A model generated the notes under the pieces. The model was not told the origin of the DNA. It worked only from the letters and a program-made list of their open reading frames with translations, and did no database searches. This document shows, piece by piece, positions 1-13,899 of a stretch of 64,000 nt of DNA (within the stretch, counting starts at the first letter, position 1; every line of letters starts with the position of its first letter). Both the position numbers and the translations under genes were made by a program. This DNA comes from Leptolyngbya sp. FACHB-321 (GTDB lineage Bacteria; Cyanobacteriota; Cyanobacteriia; Leptolyngbyales; Leptolyngbyaceae), in assembly GCF_014695975.1 (NCBI RefSeq), contig NZ_JACJPI010000058.1, positions 62,001-126,000 on the forward strand. The letters are read 5' to 3'.

Positions 1-3006
<3,006 letters not shown>

Positions 3007-3261
3007 TTAACGGATCGTGACTGTGTTAAATCTGACCAGAGTGCCACCTGGCAACCATCCCAAAGCCCTTGCCTTCTAGAAAAAAGCATAATCAGGACTC
3101 AAATCTAATGACGGCACAGGGTCTACCAGTTCAATATTTAGGTTAGAACGATGCGAGTCTCAAGACTCGTTGATTAAAAAGTATGTAGACTGCGATCGCT
3201 CACTGTATCGTCCGATCATAGGGGATCGAGGTCACGCTCCTGAGAAGGCACAAACGTTTTG

Positions 3262-3504
3262 TTACAAATCTTCGTTATGTGCGGCAGCATGACTGTTTGA
3301 GGCAATCACTTCATCATGAACACTGTGTAGACGAATCGGTTTAGGGCGCTCTTGCTGATCAGGGTAATGGCACTGCACGGCATCTTGCGCCAATGTTTTC
3401 AGTTCTGCAATGGTGTCAGCTTGCGTAAAAATAGATTCGCCAATCGCTCTGGCAACGTAACCACCTTCTGGATCGTCTTCTACCAAGAAAATGATTACTA
3501 TCAT
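3262..3504 (-). CDS. HicB-like small protein (DUF1902/UPF0150 type fold)
   Basis: An 80-residue protein beginning MIVIIFLVEDDPEGGYVARA, with the strand-strand-helix pattern of HicB-like antitoxin domains (a short beta hairpin, then a helix with the sequence IAELKTLAQDAVQCHY). Homologues in cyanobacteria are often labelled 2-oxoisovalerate dehydrogenase, a label not supported by the sequence: it is far too short and has no such domain. No HicA-like partner is visible next to it, so a toxin-antitoxin role is unproven. It lies between apcE and a divergently oriented orphan gene. The product is probably a stand-alone HicB-fold protein of unknown role. Confidence 0.75.
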   Translation of the reverse strand: MIVIIFLVEDDPEGGYVARAIGESIFTQADTIAELKTLAQDAVQCHYPDQQERPKPIRLHSVHDEVIASNSHAAAHNEDL

Positions 3505-3562
3505 GGCTATCCTTAGAATGCCGATTCTAGTACCCTAAACTGCAACAATCGCCAGAAAAAGC

Positions 3563-4177
3563 ATGAGCGTTAATCCTGGTTGGTTTTTGCTCCTCGTGTT
3601 GGCTGAAGATGCTCAAGTAGCAGAGAGTATCTTTGAAAAAGCTGTTCAGCAATCTCGCATATATGAGAAAGCAAAAGAATTTCTGCAAAATCGGGCTTTA
3701 GAGCCAGACTTAAATCCTAATGATTGGAGCGATTTGTGTCTTGCTTATGACCTTTTCTATCCAGATGGTTTTACTAAGATCCTGAATGACATTGCTGCTG
3801 ATCGAAGTTCAATCATGCCCGGAGACGAGCTAGAGGAGGCAACCTTAGCTCTTAAGATAACTGATCGTGAAAGTGCCACGATGATACTGTGGGTCGGCTT
3901 GGGATATGAGCAAACAAGCAGACTTCCAGGCTATTTTGGCAATATGTTTGTTCCGCCAAAGGATGTAGCTGATGTTTTGCAGACAGTGGAGCAAATTTTA
4001 GGAGAGCTAAACTCAGCTGAGTTTGATAAGAGGGCAGAGGCAGTTTATGCCTTGGGCTACTACAAAAACTTTCCTCAAACGCTTTTATCATTGCTTCTCT
4101 CTTCTTTGCGTACTGCTTTACATGAAGGAAATGGACTGTTGGCTTTAAGCTATCCACATATCGGTGATCTTCTTTAG
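3563..4177 (+). CDS. Hypothetical protein, 204 aa (faint DUF1877-like look)
   Basis: I do not recognise this protein with certainty. It is a soluble, acidic, mostly helical protein with no signal peptide and no membrane segment. The C-terminal half (about residues 120-200) has a DUF1877/YfbM-like arrangement: an aromatic-containing stretch ending in a PP(K)DVADVLQTVEQIL helix, then an acidic helical segment, then a helix with ALHEGNGLLALSY near the end. The start ATG at 3563 follows a weak purine-rich tract. It is divergent from the HicB-like gene, 58 bp apart, and precedes a 358-bp gap before the ATP synthase operon. Codon use looks more AT-rich than that of its neighbours, which may hint at acquisition, but this is an impression only. 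Confidence 0.6.
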   Translation: MSVNPGWFLLLVLAEDAQVAESIFEKAVQQSRIYEKAKEFLQNRALEPDLNPNDWSDLCLAYDLFYPDGFTKILNDIAADRSSIMPGDELEEATLALKITDRESATMILWVGLGYEQTSRLPGYFGNMFVPPKDVADVLQTVEQILGELNSAEFDKRAEAVYALGYYKNFPQTLLSLLLSSLRTALHEGNGLLALSYPHIGDLL

Positions 4178-4535
4178 TCCTGTGACTAAAGGCGATCGCT
4201 AAAGCAGGGTAGAGTTCGATGCGATATTGAAGGACACATTGATCGCCTGCTTGACTAATGCGATCAACTGAAGGTGCAGGAGCCAGTGCACTCGATCATT
4301 GCTGTGTTGGTTCAAGATGCAATCACTAAGGGAACAGCGCTTCATTTTTTAACCCTGCTTAATCTTGCGTCATTAAGTATTATTACTCCCTGCGTGATAT
4401 GATGACAGCGGTCTCTGGTGCTGCCAGTAAAAGACTGGAACTCATCACATTGAAGTCTTTACTTTAAAGACGTGCGATCGTTGAGTTTCTTTGTTGTGTC
4501 AGTATGGCTGAAACAGCGAGTTGATCCTTTTGACG
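4178..4535 (+). promoter_or_regulatory. Gene-free region upstream of the ATP synthase operon
   Basis: This 358-bp stretch holds no convincing gene. It contains a GGCGATCGCT HIP1-type octamer near 4190 and no strong inverted repeat. Since the gene on its right starts the atp operon, the operon promoter is expected here, but I cannot point to a -10 or -35 element with confidence. Confidence 0.35.
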
Positions 4536-4955
4536 ATGCAAACCACTGAAACAGGCGCACCTTCACAGCCCAGTGACAGCTCAACGAAGCCGAATGCTTC
4601 GATGCAGGAGTACTACCAACTCCAACGCGAGTTGCTGCTCACGACGCTAGTGCTGACGGGGATAATTTTCCTCACCGTTTGCTTTTTTTACCCGCTCAAC
4701 ATTGCTCTGAATTATTTACTTGGAGCGTGCACAGGTGTGGTTTACTTGAAAGTGTTGGCTAGAAACGTTGAGCAGATAGGCAATGGGAATAGCAAGGTTG
4801 GCAAATCCCAGATTGCGATCTTCATTGGGTTGATCATAGTAGCAACTCGGTTGGATCAATTGCAGGTGTTACCAATCTTTTTAGGTTTTCTTACCTATAA
4901 AGCCGCGCTCATTGTTTATATGTTTCGTCTCTTGCTACCGTCTGACTCTCGCTAA
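4536..4955 (+). CDS. atp1: ATP synthase subunit I (Atp1)
   Basis: A 139-residue membrane protein encoded first in the ATP synthase operon, as in other cyanobacteria. Subunit I is not part of the finished enzyme; it is thought to help assemble the c-ring or to support Mg2+ supply. After a polar N-terminus of about 35 residues there are roughly four hydrophobic segments, including TLVLTGIIFLTVCFF and a second following NIALNYLLGACTGVVYLKVL. I chose ATG at 4536; an in-frame TTG lies at 4521 five codons earlier. It is followed 59 bp later by the a-subunit gene. The call rests on position plus length and topology, since the family is poorly conserved. Confidence 0.88.
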   Translation: MQTTETGAPSQPSDSSTKPNASMQEYYQLQRELLLTTLVLTGIIFLTVCFFYPLNIALNYLLGACTGVVYLKVLARNVEQIGNGNSKVGKSQIAIFIGLIIVATRLDQLQVLPIFLGFLTYKAALIVYMFRLLLPSDSR

Positions 4956-5014
4956 TCAGCCGGTTCTGAAACTTTTCACCCCTTAATCTATTTGGGAAAA
5001 CCGCTCAAAGTCTA

Positions 5015-5770
5015 ATGCTAAGTTTTCTCCCAGCGCTTAACGTTTTTCCGCTTGCCAGCCTTGAGGTGGGGCACCATCTTTACTGGCAGATTGGCAACCT
5101 TAGAATCCACGGACAGGTGTTTCTGGTTTCCTGGGTCGTGATTGGGCTTTTATTGATTGCTTCGATCGCGGCAACGCGCAATGTCCAGCGTATCCCTAAA
5201 GGCATTCAAAACCTGATGGAATATGCGTTGGAGTTTGTGCGTGGCATTGCTAGAGACCAGCTTGGTGAAAAAGAGTACCGTCCCTGGGTGCCGTTTATTG
5301 GTACGCTCTTTTTATTCATTTTTGTCTCTAACTGGTCAGGTGCGTTGGTTCCCTGGAAGCTGATTCGGCTTCCCGAAGGCGAACTGGCTGCTCCTACCAA
5401 TGACATCAACACGACTGTGGCATTGGCACTGCTGGTTTCTCTAGCGTATTTCTACGCTGGCTTTAGCCGCAAGGGTTTGGGTTACTTCGCAAAGTATGTC
5501 CAGCCAACCCCTGTACTGCTGCCAATCGCAATTTTGGAAGATTTCACGAAGCCACTCTCACTCAGTTTCCGTTTGTTTGGCAACATTCTTGCGGATGAGT
5601 TGGTGGTAGCGGTCTTGGTGCTTTTGGTGCCATTGTTTGTGCCGTTACCAGTGATGCTTCTAGGTCTGTTTACCAGCGCAATCCAGGCGCTAGTGTTTGC
5701 CACACTGGCAGGTGCTTACATTCATGAAGCACTTGAAGGTCATGGAGATGAGCATGAGGAGCATGCATAG
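5015..5770 (+). CDS. atpB: ATP synthase Fo subunit a
   Basis: Subunit a (named atpI in cyanobacterial and chloroplast usage) forms the two proton half-channels against the c-ring. The 251-residue product has five to six membrane helices, the signature [19 protein letters not shown] with the essential arginine in LSFRLFGN, and a final helix [19 protein letters not shown]. It ends in a histidine/glutamate-rich tail ([15 protein letters not shown]), usual for this family in cyanobacteria. It sits between atp1 and the c-subunit gene on the same strand. Length is as expected. Confidence 0.98.
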   Translation: MLSFLPALNVFPLASLEVGHHLYWQIGNLRIHGQVFLVSWVVIGLLLIASIAATRNVQRIPKGIQNLMEYALEFVRGIARDQLGEKEYRPWVPFIGTLFLFIFVSNWSGALVPWKLIRLPEGELAAPTNDINTTVALALLVSLAYFYAGFSRKGLGYFAKYVQPTPVLLPIAILEDFTKPLSLSFRLFGNILADELVVAVLVLLVPLFVPLPVMLLGLFTSAIQALVFATLAGAYIHEALEGHGDEHEEHA

Positions 5771-5844
5771 CTTCGATTGCTGATCTGCTGGCGGATTGCG
5801 ATCGGTTCAGATTGCTTAGATGCGAGCGCAGGTGCGAAACCTGA

Positions 5845-6144
<300 letters not shown>

Positions 6145-6203
6145 GCGCCTTGCTTCAGTAATTTGGTTAACCAGTACGCGCCATTTGAAGTGAACGAGTG
6201 ATG

Positions 6204-6251
6204 GGTAATTGGTAACAGAGTCATTCTGTTTGTCTTTAGTTACCAGTTACC
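6204..6251. repeat. Inverted GGTAATTGGTAAC-type repeat in atpE-b' spacer
   Basis: The arms GGTAATTGGTAAC (6204-6216) and GTTACCAGTTACC (6239-6251) are complementary at 12 of 13 positions, separated by 22 nt. The arms themselves are built from 7-bp units, resembling cyanobacterial heptameric short tandem repeats. In the atp mRNA this would form a hairpin just after the c-subunit gene, where it could stabilise the upstream message or dampen read-through. Confidence 0.7.
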
Positions 6252-6324
6252 AATAACTCGACATCAATTGCGAGAAGTTACGAGAGACGCTCCATCCCAA
6301 TTCAAGAACCCCAAACTCAAGACA

Positions 6325-6747
6325 ATGTTTGATTTTGATGCCACTCTGCCACTGATGGCGGTTCAGTTTTTGGTTCTAGTTGCCCTGCTAAACGTGGTCT
6401 TTTACAAGCCATTAACAAAGGCGATCGAAGACCGTAGTGACTACATCCGCACAAATGAAACCGAAGCGCGTGAGCGGCTGGCAAAGGCTGAACATTTAGC
6501 AACGCAGTACGAACAAGAGTTGGCAACGACTCGTCGGCAATATCAACAGACGATCGCTACGGCACAAGCGGAAGCCCAAGCCCTTGCTGACCAACAAATT
6601 GCCACTGCACAGCAAGAAGCGCAAGCTCAGCGTGAGCGCGTGCAGCGTGAGCTTGATCAACAGAAGCAGGAAGCAATGAGTTCCTTAGAGCAGCAAGTTG
6701 AGTCATTGAGCCACCAGATTTTAGACAAACTTTTAGTCAGTCTTTAG
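6325..6747 (+). CDS. atpF': ATP synthase Fo subunit b'
   Basis: The b' subunit (atpG in cyanobacterial naming) pairs with b as the peripheral stalk in photosynthetic organisms. The 140-residue product starts [20 protein letters not shown], with one membrane helix followed by a long charged coiled coil rich in Glu, Gln, Ala and Arg. I chose ATG at 6325 because MFDFDATLP is the usual start of the family; the frame stays open back to a TTG at 6268, which would add 19 residues. The next gene is the b subunit. Presence of both b and b' is typical of cyanobacteria and plastids. Confidence 0.95.
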   Translation: MFDFDATLPLMAVQFLVLVALLNVVFYKPLTKAIEDRSDYIRTNETEARERLAKAEHLATQYEQELATTRRQYQQTIATAQAEAQALADQQIATAQQEAQAQRERVQRELDQQKQEAMSSLEQQVESLSHQILDKLLVSL

Positions 6748-6834
6748 ACGTTGGTTGTTAATCTTTAAGCACCCTTAAAGTCTAGAGCTTAACAACTGAA
6801 CGCTGATGACTCCAGCCATTTTGGACGTAGCGAT

Positions 6835-7401
6835 ATGGATATTCTCTTAAAGTTGGCGATTGAAGCTAACGTTTTAGGCACCGAAGCGGTTGAAACAGCT
6901 GAAGCAGGTGGCTTTGGTCTCAACTTCGACATTCTTGAAACCAATTTGGTTAACCTGGCGATCGTTGCGGGTGTTTTGATCTACTTTGGGCGCGGCTTTT
7001 TAGGTAAAACCCTGAGCGCTCGTCGAACTGCGATCGAAGACGCCATTAAAGAAGCTGAGCAACGCAAGAAAGACGCAGTGAGTGCCCTAGCACAGCAACA
7101 GCAGAAGCTAGCACAAGCTCAAGGGGAAGCGGAAAAAATTCGAGCAGCAGGACAAGTAGCCGCTGCTACCGCTAAAGCAGAGATTGCTGCCAAAGCTGAA
7201 CTTGACATCCAACGGATGCGTGAAGCAGCGACCCAGGATCTCAACGCTGACCAGGCAAAAGTGATTAATGAGCTACGTCAACGAGTAGCAGCGCTAGCCA
7301 TGCAGCGTGTCGAGTCAGAGCTGCCATCGCGGCTAAATGACTCGGTGCAGCAACAATTAATCGATCGTAGCATTGCCATGCTAGTAGGAGGCGACCAGTG
7401 A
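6835..7401 (+). CDS. atpF: ATP synthase Fo subunit b
   Basis: The 188-residue b subunit is a peripheral stalk component. It has a short N-terminal extension (about 25 residues), a membrane helix around NLVNLAIVAGVLIYFG, and then a long coiled coil with RRTAIEDAIKEAEQRKKDA and many Ala, Glu and Gln residues. Its last four bases overlap the start of the delta gene (GTGA at 7398-7401), so the two are translationally coupled. Confidence 0.97.
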   Translation: MDILLKLAIEANVLGTEAVETAEAGGFGLNFDILETNLVNLAIVAGVLIYFGRGFLGKTLSARRTAIEDAIKEAEQRKKDAVSALAQQQQKLAQAQGEAEKIRAAGQVAAATAKAEIAAKAELDIQRMREAATQDLNADQAKVINELRQRVAALAMQRVESELPSRLNDSVQQQLIDRSIAMLVGGDQ

Positions 7402-7954
7402 GTGATAGCGTCATTACCAGTGAAATTTCTGCCCCCTATGCCCAGGCGCTGATGTCTCTGGCAAAAACTGAGAATTTGAGCGATCGCTTTGGTGAAGATG
7501 CCAGCAGTATCTTGAACCTCCTGAAAGAATCGCCTGATCTCGATCAGTTTTTGGCAAGCCCTGTTGTTAGTCTGGACGCCAAGAAAGCAGTTTTGCAGCA
7601 GGTTTTGGGTGACCAGGTGCATCCCCACATTCGCAACTTTCTGCTGCTGATTGTGGATCATCGTCGTATCGCTTTTTTAAGTGGCATTTTGAAGCAGTAT
7701 CAGGCATTGCTACGCGAACTAAACCAAACGGCGCTGGCTCAAATTGTTTCGACAGTGCCACTTAATGAGGCGCAGCAGCAGACAGTGCGTGAGCGAGTGA
7801 TAGCCCTCACGGGTGCCCAAAACGTTGAGATCGAAACAACGATCGATCCTGACTTAATTGGTGGTGTGATTATCAAAGTTGGCTCTCAGATCATTGATGC
7901 AAGCTTGCGCGGTCAACTCCGACGCATTTCGTTACGCTTAGGCAGCACAACTTA

Positions 7955-7955
<1 letters not shown>
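7398..7955 (+). CDS. atpH: ATP synthase F1 subunit delta
   Basis: Delta (atpD in cyanobacterial naming; the bacterial OSCP equivalent) joins the F1 head to the b/b' stalk. The 185-residue protein has the N-terminal helical bundle (ISAPYAQALMSLAKTE) and the conserved C-terminal stretch IDPDLIGGVIIKVGSQIIDASLRGQLRRI. It starts with GTG, overlapping the b-subunit stop by 4 bp, which suits coupled, near-equal synthesis. Confidence 0.97.
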
Positions 7956-9565
<1,610 letters not shown>

Positions 9566-9700
9566 AGATGAGGAGAGAGGGGTGAGGAGAAAGGTGTAAT
9601 GCCCTTACTCCTCTTTTCATCTCACTGCTTACATTGACTGCTCTAGTTTTGCTCTGGTGAGACACTCCTCACCCTTTACCCCTCATCCCTCACTTCCGAC
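9566..9700. repeat. GAGGAG/CTCCTC repeat spacer between atpA and gamma
   Basis: This 135-bp spacer carries purine-rich GATGAGGAGAGAGGGGTGAG at its left end and pyrimidine-rich CTCCTCACCCTTTACCCC followed by TCATCCCTCAC at its right end. GGGTGAGGAG and CTCCTCACCC are exact complements, so the spacer can fold as a long hairpin. The composition matches other intergenic tandem repeats in this window. Confidence 0.55.
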
Positions 9701-10651
9701 ATGGCAAATCTTAAAAGCATTCGCGATCGCATTAAGTCGGTCAAAAACACTAAAAAAATTACTGAGGCGATGCGTCTCGTTGCTGCTGCTAAAGTGCGTC
9801 GTGCTCAAGAGCAGGTCATTGCAACACGTCCCTTTGCTGATCGGCTGGCACAGGTACTTTACGGGCTGCAAGCTCGCTTACGGTTTGACGAAGCAAACCT
9901 GCCGTTGCTGAGCCGTCGCACGGTCAGGACTGTAGGTATTTTGGTTGTAACGGGCGATCGTGGTCTGTGCGGTGCCTATAACTCCAACGTGATTCGGCGG
10001 GCAGAAATCCGCGCTAAGGAACTGCAGGCGGAAGGTATCAACTACCGCTATGTGCTGGTTGGTCGCAAAGCAACGCAATACTTCCAACGACGTGATCAGC
10101 CGATCGTCGAAACCTTTGTTAATTTGGAGCAGATTCCCACTGCTTCCGAGGCATCGCAAATTGCCGATCAACTGCTGGCTCTCTTTCTCTCTGAAACGGT
10201 TGATAAAGTTGAGTTGGTGTACACACGGTTTGTCTCACTTATTAGCTCTCGTCCTGTCATTCAGACGCTTCTGCCACTTGATCCTCAGGGACTTGAGGTG
10301 CCAGACGATGAAATCTTCCGGCTTACGTCTCGTGGTGGACAGTTTCAGGTGGAGCGATCGAAAGTAGCGGCTGCTGCACCTCAGACCTTCCCTCAAGACA
10401 TGATCTTTGAGCAAGATCCGGTACAGATTTTGGATGCTTTGCTGCCGCTGTATTTAAACAACCAGTTGCTACGAGCGCTCCAAGAGTCTGCCGCTAGTGA
10501 GCTTGCTGCCCGAATGACTGCTATGAGCAATGCCAGCGACAACGCGAAGGACTTGATTAGCACGCTAACACGGGGTTACAACAAAGCTCGTCAGGCGGCA
10601 ATTACGCAAGAAATCCTGGAAGTTGTGGGTGGCGCTGAAGCCCAACGTTAA
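9701..10651 (+). CDS. atpG: ATP synthase F1 subunit gamma
   Basis: The 316-residue gamma subunit (atpC in cyanobacterial naming) is the central rotor shaft. The N-terminal coiled coil reads [20 protein letters not shown], and the C-terminal coiled coil includes [20 protein letters not shown]. Compared with about 290 residues in most bacteria, it carries the photosynthetic-type insertion around residues 195-230 (region of [16 protein letters not shown]). The two regulatory cysteines of the plant chloroplast gamma are not seen, which is normal in cyanobacteria. It is the last ATP synthase gene of the operon. Confidence 0.98.
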   Translation: MANLKSIRDRIKSVKNTKKITEAMRLVAAAKVRRAQEQVIATRPFADRLAQVLYGLQARLRFDEANLPLLSRRTVRTVGILVVTGDRGLCGAYNSNVIRRAEIRAKELQAEGINYRYVLVGRKATQYFQRRDQPIVETFVNLEQIPTASEASQIADQLLALFLSETVDKVELVYTRFVSLISSRPVIQTLLPLDPQGLEVPDDEIFRLTSRGGQFQVERSKVAAAAPQTFPQDMIFEQDPVQILDALLPLYLNNQLLRALQESAASELAARMTAMSNASDNAKDLISTLTRGYNKARQAAITQEILEVVGGAEAQR

Positions 10652-10766
10652 ATCGGCGGTCATTCAGACGATCGTCTCAGTGTGTGTCTAGGCACGGCTG
10701 CCCCGCGATCGTCTGAGCCATCTATCGAAAAATCAAGGAAGCGCTGTATTCTTTTGTCGATCGCTT

Positions 10767-11093
10767 ATGTCTAACACCTACACGGTTGAACTTCAGCATC
10801 AGGGTAGCACTCATACGCTTCAGGTGCCCGATGATCAAACCATTTTAGAAGCGGCTCAAGCGTCTGGGCTGGAGTTACCTAATTCTTGCAATGCAGGTAT
10901 TTGTACAACCTGTGCGGCTCAGGTGATTGAAGGCAGGGTTGATCAGCCCGATGCAATGGGGGTTAGCCCAGAATTGAGAGAACAGGGCTATGCCCTCCTT
11001 TGTGTCGCGTATCCGCGTTCTGATTTGAAGATTGAAACTGAGAAAGAAGATACGGTTTATCACCTCCAGTTTGGGCAGTTTCAACAGAAATAA
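10767..11093 (+). CDS. Plant-type [2Fe-2S] ferredoxin
   Basis: A 108-residue electron carrier with the plant-type cluster ligands: three in SCNAGICTTCAA (C-x4-C-x2-C) and the fourth in YALLCVAYP. Compared with photosynthetic PetF (about 98 residues) it has a C-terminal extension (ETEKEDTVYHLQFGQFQQ), so it is more likely one of the minor ferredoxin paralogues than the main photosystem I acceptor. It lies 115 bp after the gamma gene, beyond a spacer containing the arms CAGACGATCG and CGATCGTCTG; transcription with the atp operon is possible but not shown. Confidence 0.93.
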   Translation: MSNTYTVELQHQGSTHTLQVPDDQTILEAAQASGLELPNSCNAGICTTCAAQVIEGRVDQPDAMGVSPELREQGYALLCVAYPRSDLKIETEKEDTVYHLQFGQFQQK

Positions 11094-11173
11094 TAAGAGC
11101 TGAGAACACTAGATTTTCGTTGTATAGCAGGTTTTAAGGGAGAGTTGTACCCTAAGAATTGTCTATCAGCAGC

Positions 11174-11716
11174 ATGAAAGTAGTAACAAAACCTTCTGTC
11201 CTTTCCTTGCTGCTAATAGCAACGATTCAGACCCCAAGCATTGCAGGTGGTAGTAGCTGGAAAGTTAGCATTGAGAAAATGCAAGTACAATTTTCAACCC
11301 GAGCCGCAGTTGTTTTGAAAGCTCTTGAAGAGCGAGCTTTCGATCGTCAATGTACAAGGTTGCTGGTCGAAATAGATTACCGACCTGGTTCTCTCCGAGG
11401 TCAGTGGAAGCTACCTTCCAGTCGTGAGAATACTGCTCTTAAGGCTCACCAAGCAGCGTTAGCCTCTCTTCAGACGGAGTATAGCCGGCAATCTCCGCTT
11501 TACTTTGGGGAGATGATCGGTGGTTTAGCTCAGAAGCAGACTAACGGCTCATGGTTAGATTCTTTAATTCAATCTTTTCTACAACTATTGGGAAAAGAAG
11601 CTCCACCGTTGCTAGATTCAAGTATTCCAACTGAGTGCCGATTTACAGCCTCAGGTTTAGCAGGTTTTGACGAAGCTGATGGTGAGCAAGTTGTGTATGT
11701 ACTCAATGAGTTGTGA
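11174..11716 (+). CDS. Predicted exported protein of unknown function
   Basis: A 180-residue protein that I cannot assign to a family. The ATG at 11174 gives a classical signal peptide (MKVVTKPSVLSLLLIATIQ, then PSIAGG), suggesting export to the periplasm or beyond. The remainder is soluble with two cysteines (QCTRLL and TECRFTA) that could form a disulphide. The in-frame TTG at 11159 would add five residues before the signal peptide and is less likely. No obvious operon partner. Confidence 0.7.
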   Translation: MKVVTKPSVLSLLLIATIQTPSIAGGSSWKVSIEKMQVQFSTRAAVVLKALEERAFDRQCTRLLVEIDYRPGSLRGQWKLPSSRENTALKAHQAALASLQTEYSRQSPLYFGEMIGGLAQKQTNGSWLDSLIQSFLQLLGKEAPPLLDSSIPTECRFTASGLAGFDEADGEQVVYVLNEL

Positions 11717-11790
11717 ACGGTTACTAGACGATCGCTCCTTTTAATACCAATACGCAAAGACCATCAACCTAACAATTTTGAACGTGAATA

Positions 11791-11973
11791 GTGATTACCC
11801 AATTCATCACTGCCGAAATTAAGCTTGAGGGATCGCCTGCTGAAGTGCGTCAAGCGATCGAAGCTAAGCTGCAAACCTATGGCGATCCCTTACGCTGGGC
11901 TGTAACTGAGGTAAATATCACTACGCAAAAAGCCATCGTGGAAGCGATCGTTACAAAAAAGGATGAAGGCTAA
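11791..11973 (+). CDS. Small conserved cyanobacterial-type protein, 60 aa
   Basis: A 60-residue protein starting with GTG at 11791, with an alternating strand-helix-strand-strand pattern (FITAEIKLEG, SPAEVRQAIEAKLQTYG, LRWAVTEVNI, KAIVEAIVTK). It precedes the DUF3326 gene by 64 bp on the same strand and the pair looks like an operon. There is no recognisable domain and the function is unknown. The coding call is supported by its regular secondary-structure pattern and HIP1-rich codon use like that of neighbouring genes. Confidence 0.65.
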   Translation: MITQFITAEIKLEGSPAEVRQAIEAKLQTYGDPLRWAVTEVNITTQKAIVEAIVTKKDEG

Positions 11974-12037
11974 AGGCTAATTTTTCATCCCTCATCCTAC
12001 CGCCGAGCGGAAGCAAGCTACATTCCTTATCCTTTCT

Positions 12038-13123
12038 ATGAAACGCCCCTTTACTGTTGCCTTGATTATACCGACGGGCATTGGGGCGACGATCGGTGGT
12101 TATGCAGGCGATGCGTTACCTGTTGCACGGGCGATCGCACAGGTTGCCGATTGCCTTATTACGCATCCTAATGTTCTTAACGGCGCGCAGCTTTATTGGC
12201 AGCTTCCAAATGCACTGTATGTGGAGGGCTATGGACTCGATCAGTTTGCAGCAGGACAGTGGGGCTTGCGTCCCGTTCACCAAAACCGTATCGGGTTAAT
12301 TCTTGATCAAGGGATTGAACCAGAGTTGCGCCTGCGGCACCTTCAGGCTGCTGATGCAGCAAGAGCGACACTAGGATTAGATCTCACTGAATACATTGTT
12401 ACAGATGCGCCTCTAAACGTGAGTCTGCAAACAGCCGCATCGGGTGCAACATGGGGTACGATTCAAAACCCCGCTAGTTTGTTACGTGCAGCAGAGGCAT
12501 TGATCCAAAAAGCAGGCGCAACGGCGATCGCGGTGGTTGCCCGCTTTCCTGATGATTTTGGGGGTGATGCACTCCAACAATACCGCCATGGTCAAGGTGT
12601 TGATCCGATCGCAGGAGCCGAAGCAGTAATCAGCCATTTAGTTGTACGCACGTTTAGTATTCCCTGTGCCCATGCGCCCGCTCTTTTGCCGCTGCCGCTT
12701 GATCCTCAAGTCGCACCACGATCGGCGGCTGAAGAATTAGGCTATACCTTTTTGCCCTGTGTTTTAGTGGGCTTAAGTCGTGCGCCGCAATTTGTGACGC
12801 GATCGCATCCTACCTTCAGTCCTCAAATGGGAGACATTTGGACAGAGCAAGTAGATGCTGTCGTAGTACCTGCAACCGCTTGTGGTGGTAGCGCAGTCAT
12901 GAGCTGGAGCCAATCATCAACGATTGGAACGTCATCGCCCCGCATCATTGCAGTACAGGACAACCAGACTACTATGCAAGTGCCACCCAAAGCCTTAGGC
13001 ATGGACGCAACCTGCGTGCCCTCTTACCTGGAAGCGTTAGGTTTACTGGTGGCTCAACGGGCAGGAATCAGTGCTGCTGCGCTCAAGCCATCCCTGCGAT
13101 CGTTATCCCGTTTTAATGATTGA
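12038..13123 (+). CDS. DUF3326 domain protein
   Basis: A 361-residue protein of the DUF3326 family, found in cyanobacteria and phototrophic eukaryotes, with no known function. The N-terminus VALIIPTGIGATIGGYAGDA is characteristic. Other landmarks are TLGLDLTEYIVTDAPLNV in the middle and the glycine-rich VVPATACGGSAVMSW near residue 280. It is soluble and full length. It follows the 60-residue gene by 64 bp. The conserved glycine-rich N-terminus suggests a nucleotide- or phosphate-binding loop, but that is inference. Confidence 0.85.
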   Translation: MKRPFTVALIIPTGIGATIGGYAGDALPVARAIAQVADCLITHPNVLNGAQLYWQLPNALYVEGYGLDQFAAGQWGLRPVHQNRIGLILDQGIEPELRLRHLQAADAARATLGLDLTEYIVTDAPLNVSLQTAASGATWGTIQNPASLLRAAEALIQKAGATAIAVVARFPDDFGGDALQQYRHGQGVDPIAGAEAVISHLVVRTFSIPCAHAPALLPLPLDPQVAPRSAAEELGYTFLPCVLVGLSRAPQFVTRSHPTFSPQMGDIWTEQVDAVVVPATACGGSAVMSWSQSSTIGTSSPRIIAVQDNQTTMQVPPKALGMDATCVPSYLEALGLLVAQRAGISAAALKPSLRSLSRFND

Positions 13124-13272
13124 ATCCCTCAACAAACAGACGATGCACTTTGAGCGCAAAGCGCTAGACTTGTTGAGAAATCATGGCTCTTTCAGACCGC
13201 CGCCAACTGTATCACTAGATCAGAATGCCTAAGCTTTGAAGTGAGAGTCCGTTCTTTAGCAGCTTTTTTCCT

Positions 13273-13863
13273 GTGGCACAGTTTCCTGATCACCCCGAAG
13301 TCGAACCTTTAAGCCGGACCCAAGTACTGATTGCCATGGGCGTAACGGCAGTTGTGCTGTTAGTTGCTGCCAAACTGTGGGTTCAGTTTGGTACGGTGAT
13401 TCTGCTACCGCTGAAATGGTCGCTAATCGCCATCTCACAGGGGCTAGGTTTAGGGCTTGTCATTACACTCGCTAGTGCAGTGGTGTATCGCGTGTGGGGA
13501 GCTTATCGCCAGAGTGCTGATTATTATCTAGCACTGGTGCTGAAGCCGCTTGTCTTGCCTGATCTTATCTGGCTTGGGTTACTGCCTGCCTTGAGTGAAG
13601 AACTGCTGTTTCGTGGGGTGATGCTGCCAGCCTTTGGCTTGAACTTTGAAGCGGTAATTATCTCTAGTCTTTGTTTTGGGGTCTTGCATTTAAGTAGCCC
13701 AAAGCAATGGTCGTATGTTGCATGGGCAACGATCGTCGGTGTTTTACTCGGTTATAGCGCTCTGGTAACGCATAACCTGGTGGTGCCTGTCGTCGCACAT
13801 ATGGTAACAAATTTAATTTCTAGCAGCATTTGGAAATGGCGCGATCGCGCTGCCTCTATCTAG
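13273..13863 (+). CDS. CPBP-family intramembrane metalloprotease (CAAX protease-like)
   Basis: A 196-residue membrane protein starting with GTG at 13273. It has several hydrophobic segments and the family motifs in order: EELLFRG (the EExxxR motif) near residue 112, FGVLHLS (FxxxH) near residue 136, and a third His region in VVAHMVTNLISS near residue 178. CPBP proteins include Rce1-like proteases and bacteriocin-immunity proteins; the substrate here is unknown. It stands convergent to the MFS gene with a 36-bp gap. Confidence 0.9.
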   Translation: MAQFPDHPEVEPLSRTQVLIAMGVTAVVLLVAAKLWVQFGTVILLPLKWSLIAISQGLGLGLVITLASAVVYRVWGAYRQSADYYLALVLKPLVLPDLIWLGLLPALSEELLFRGVMLPAFGLNFEAVIISSLCFGVLHLSSPKQWSYVAWATIVGVLLGYSALVTHNLVVPVVAHMVTNLISSSIWKWRDRAASI

Positions 13864-13899
13864 CAGCCCAGCAGGGCAATCGTCACATCTATCCTTCAT

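Noticed and set aside
3262-3504. Toxin-antitoxin pair with the HicB-like gene
   Set aside because: No HicA-like gene is adjacent on either side.
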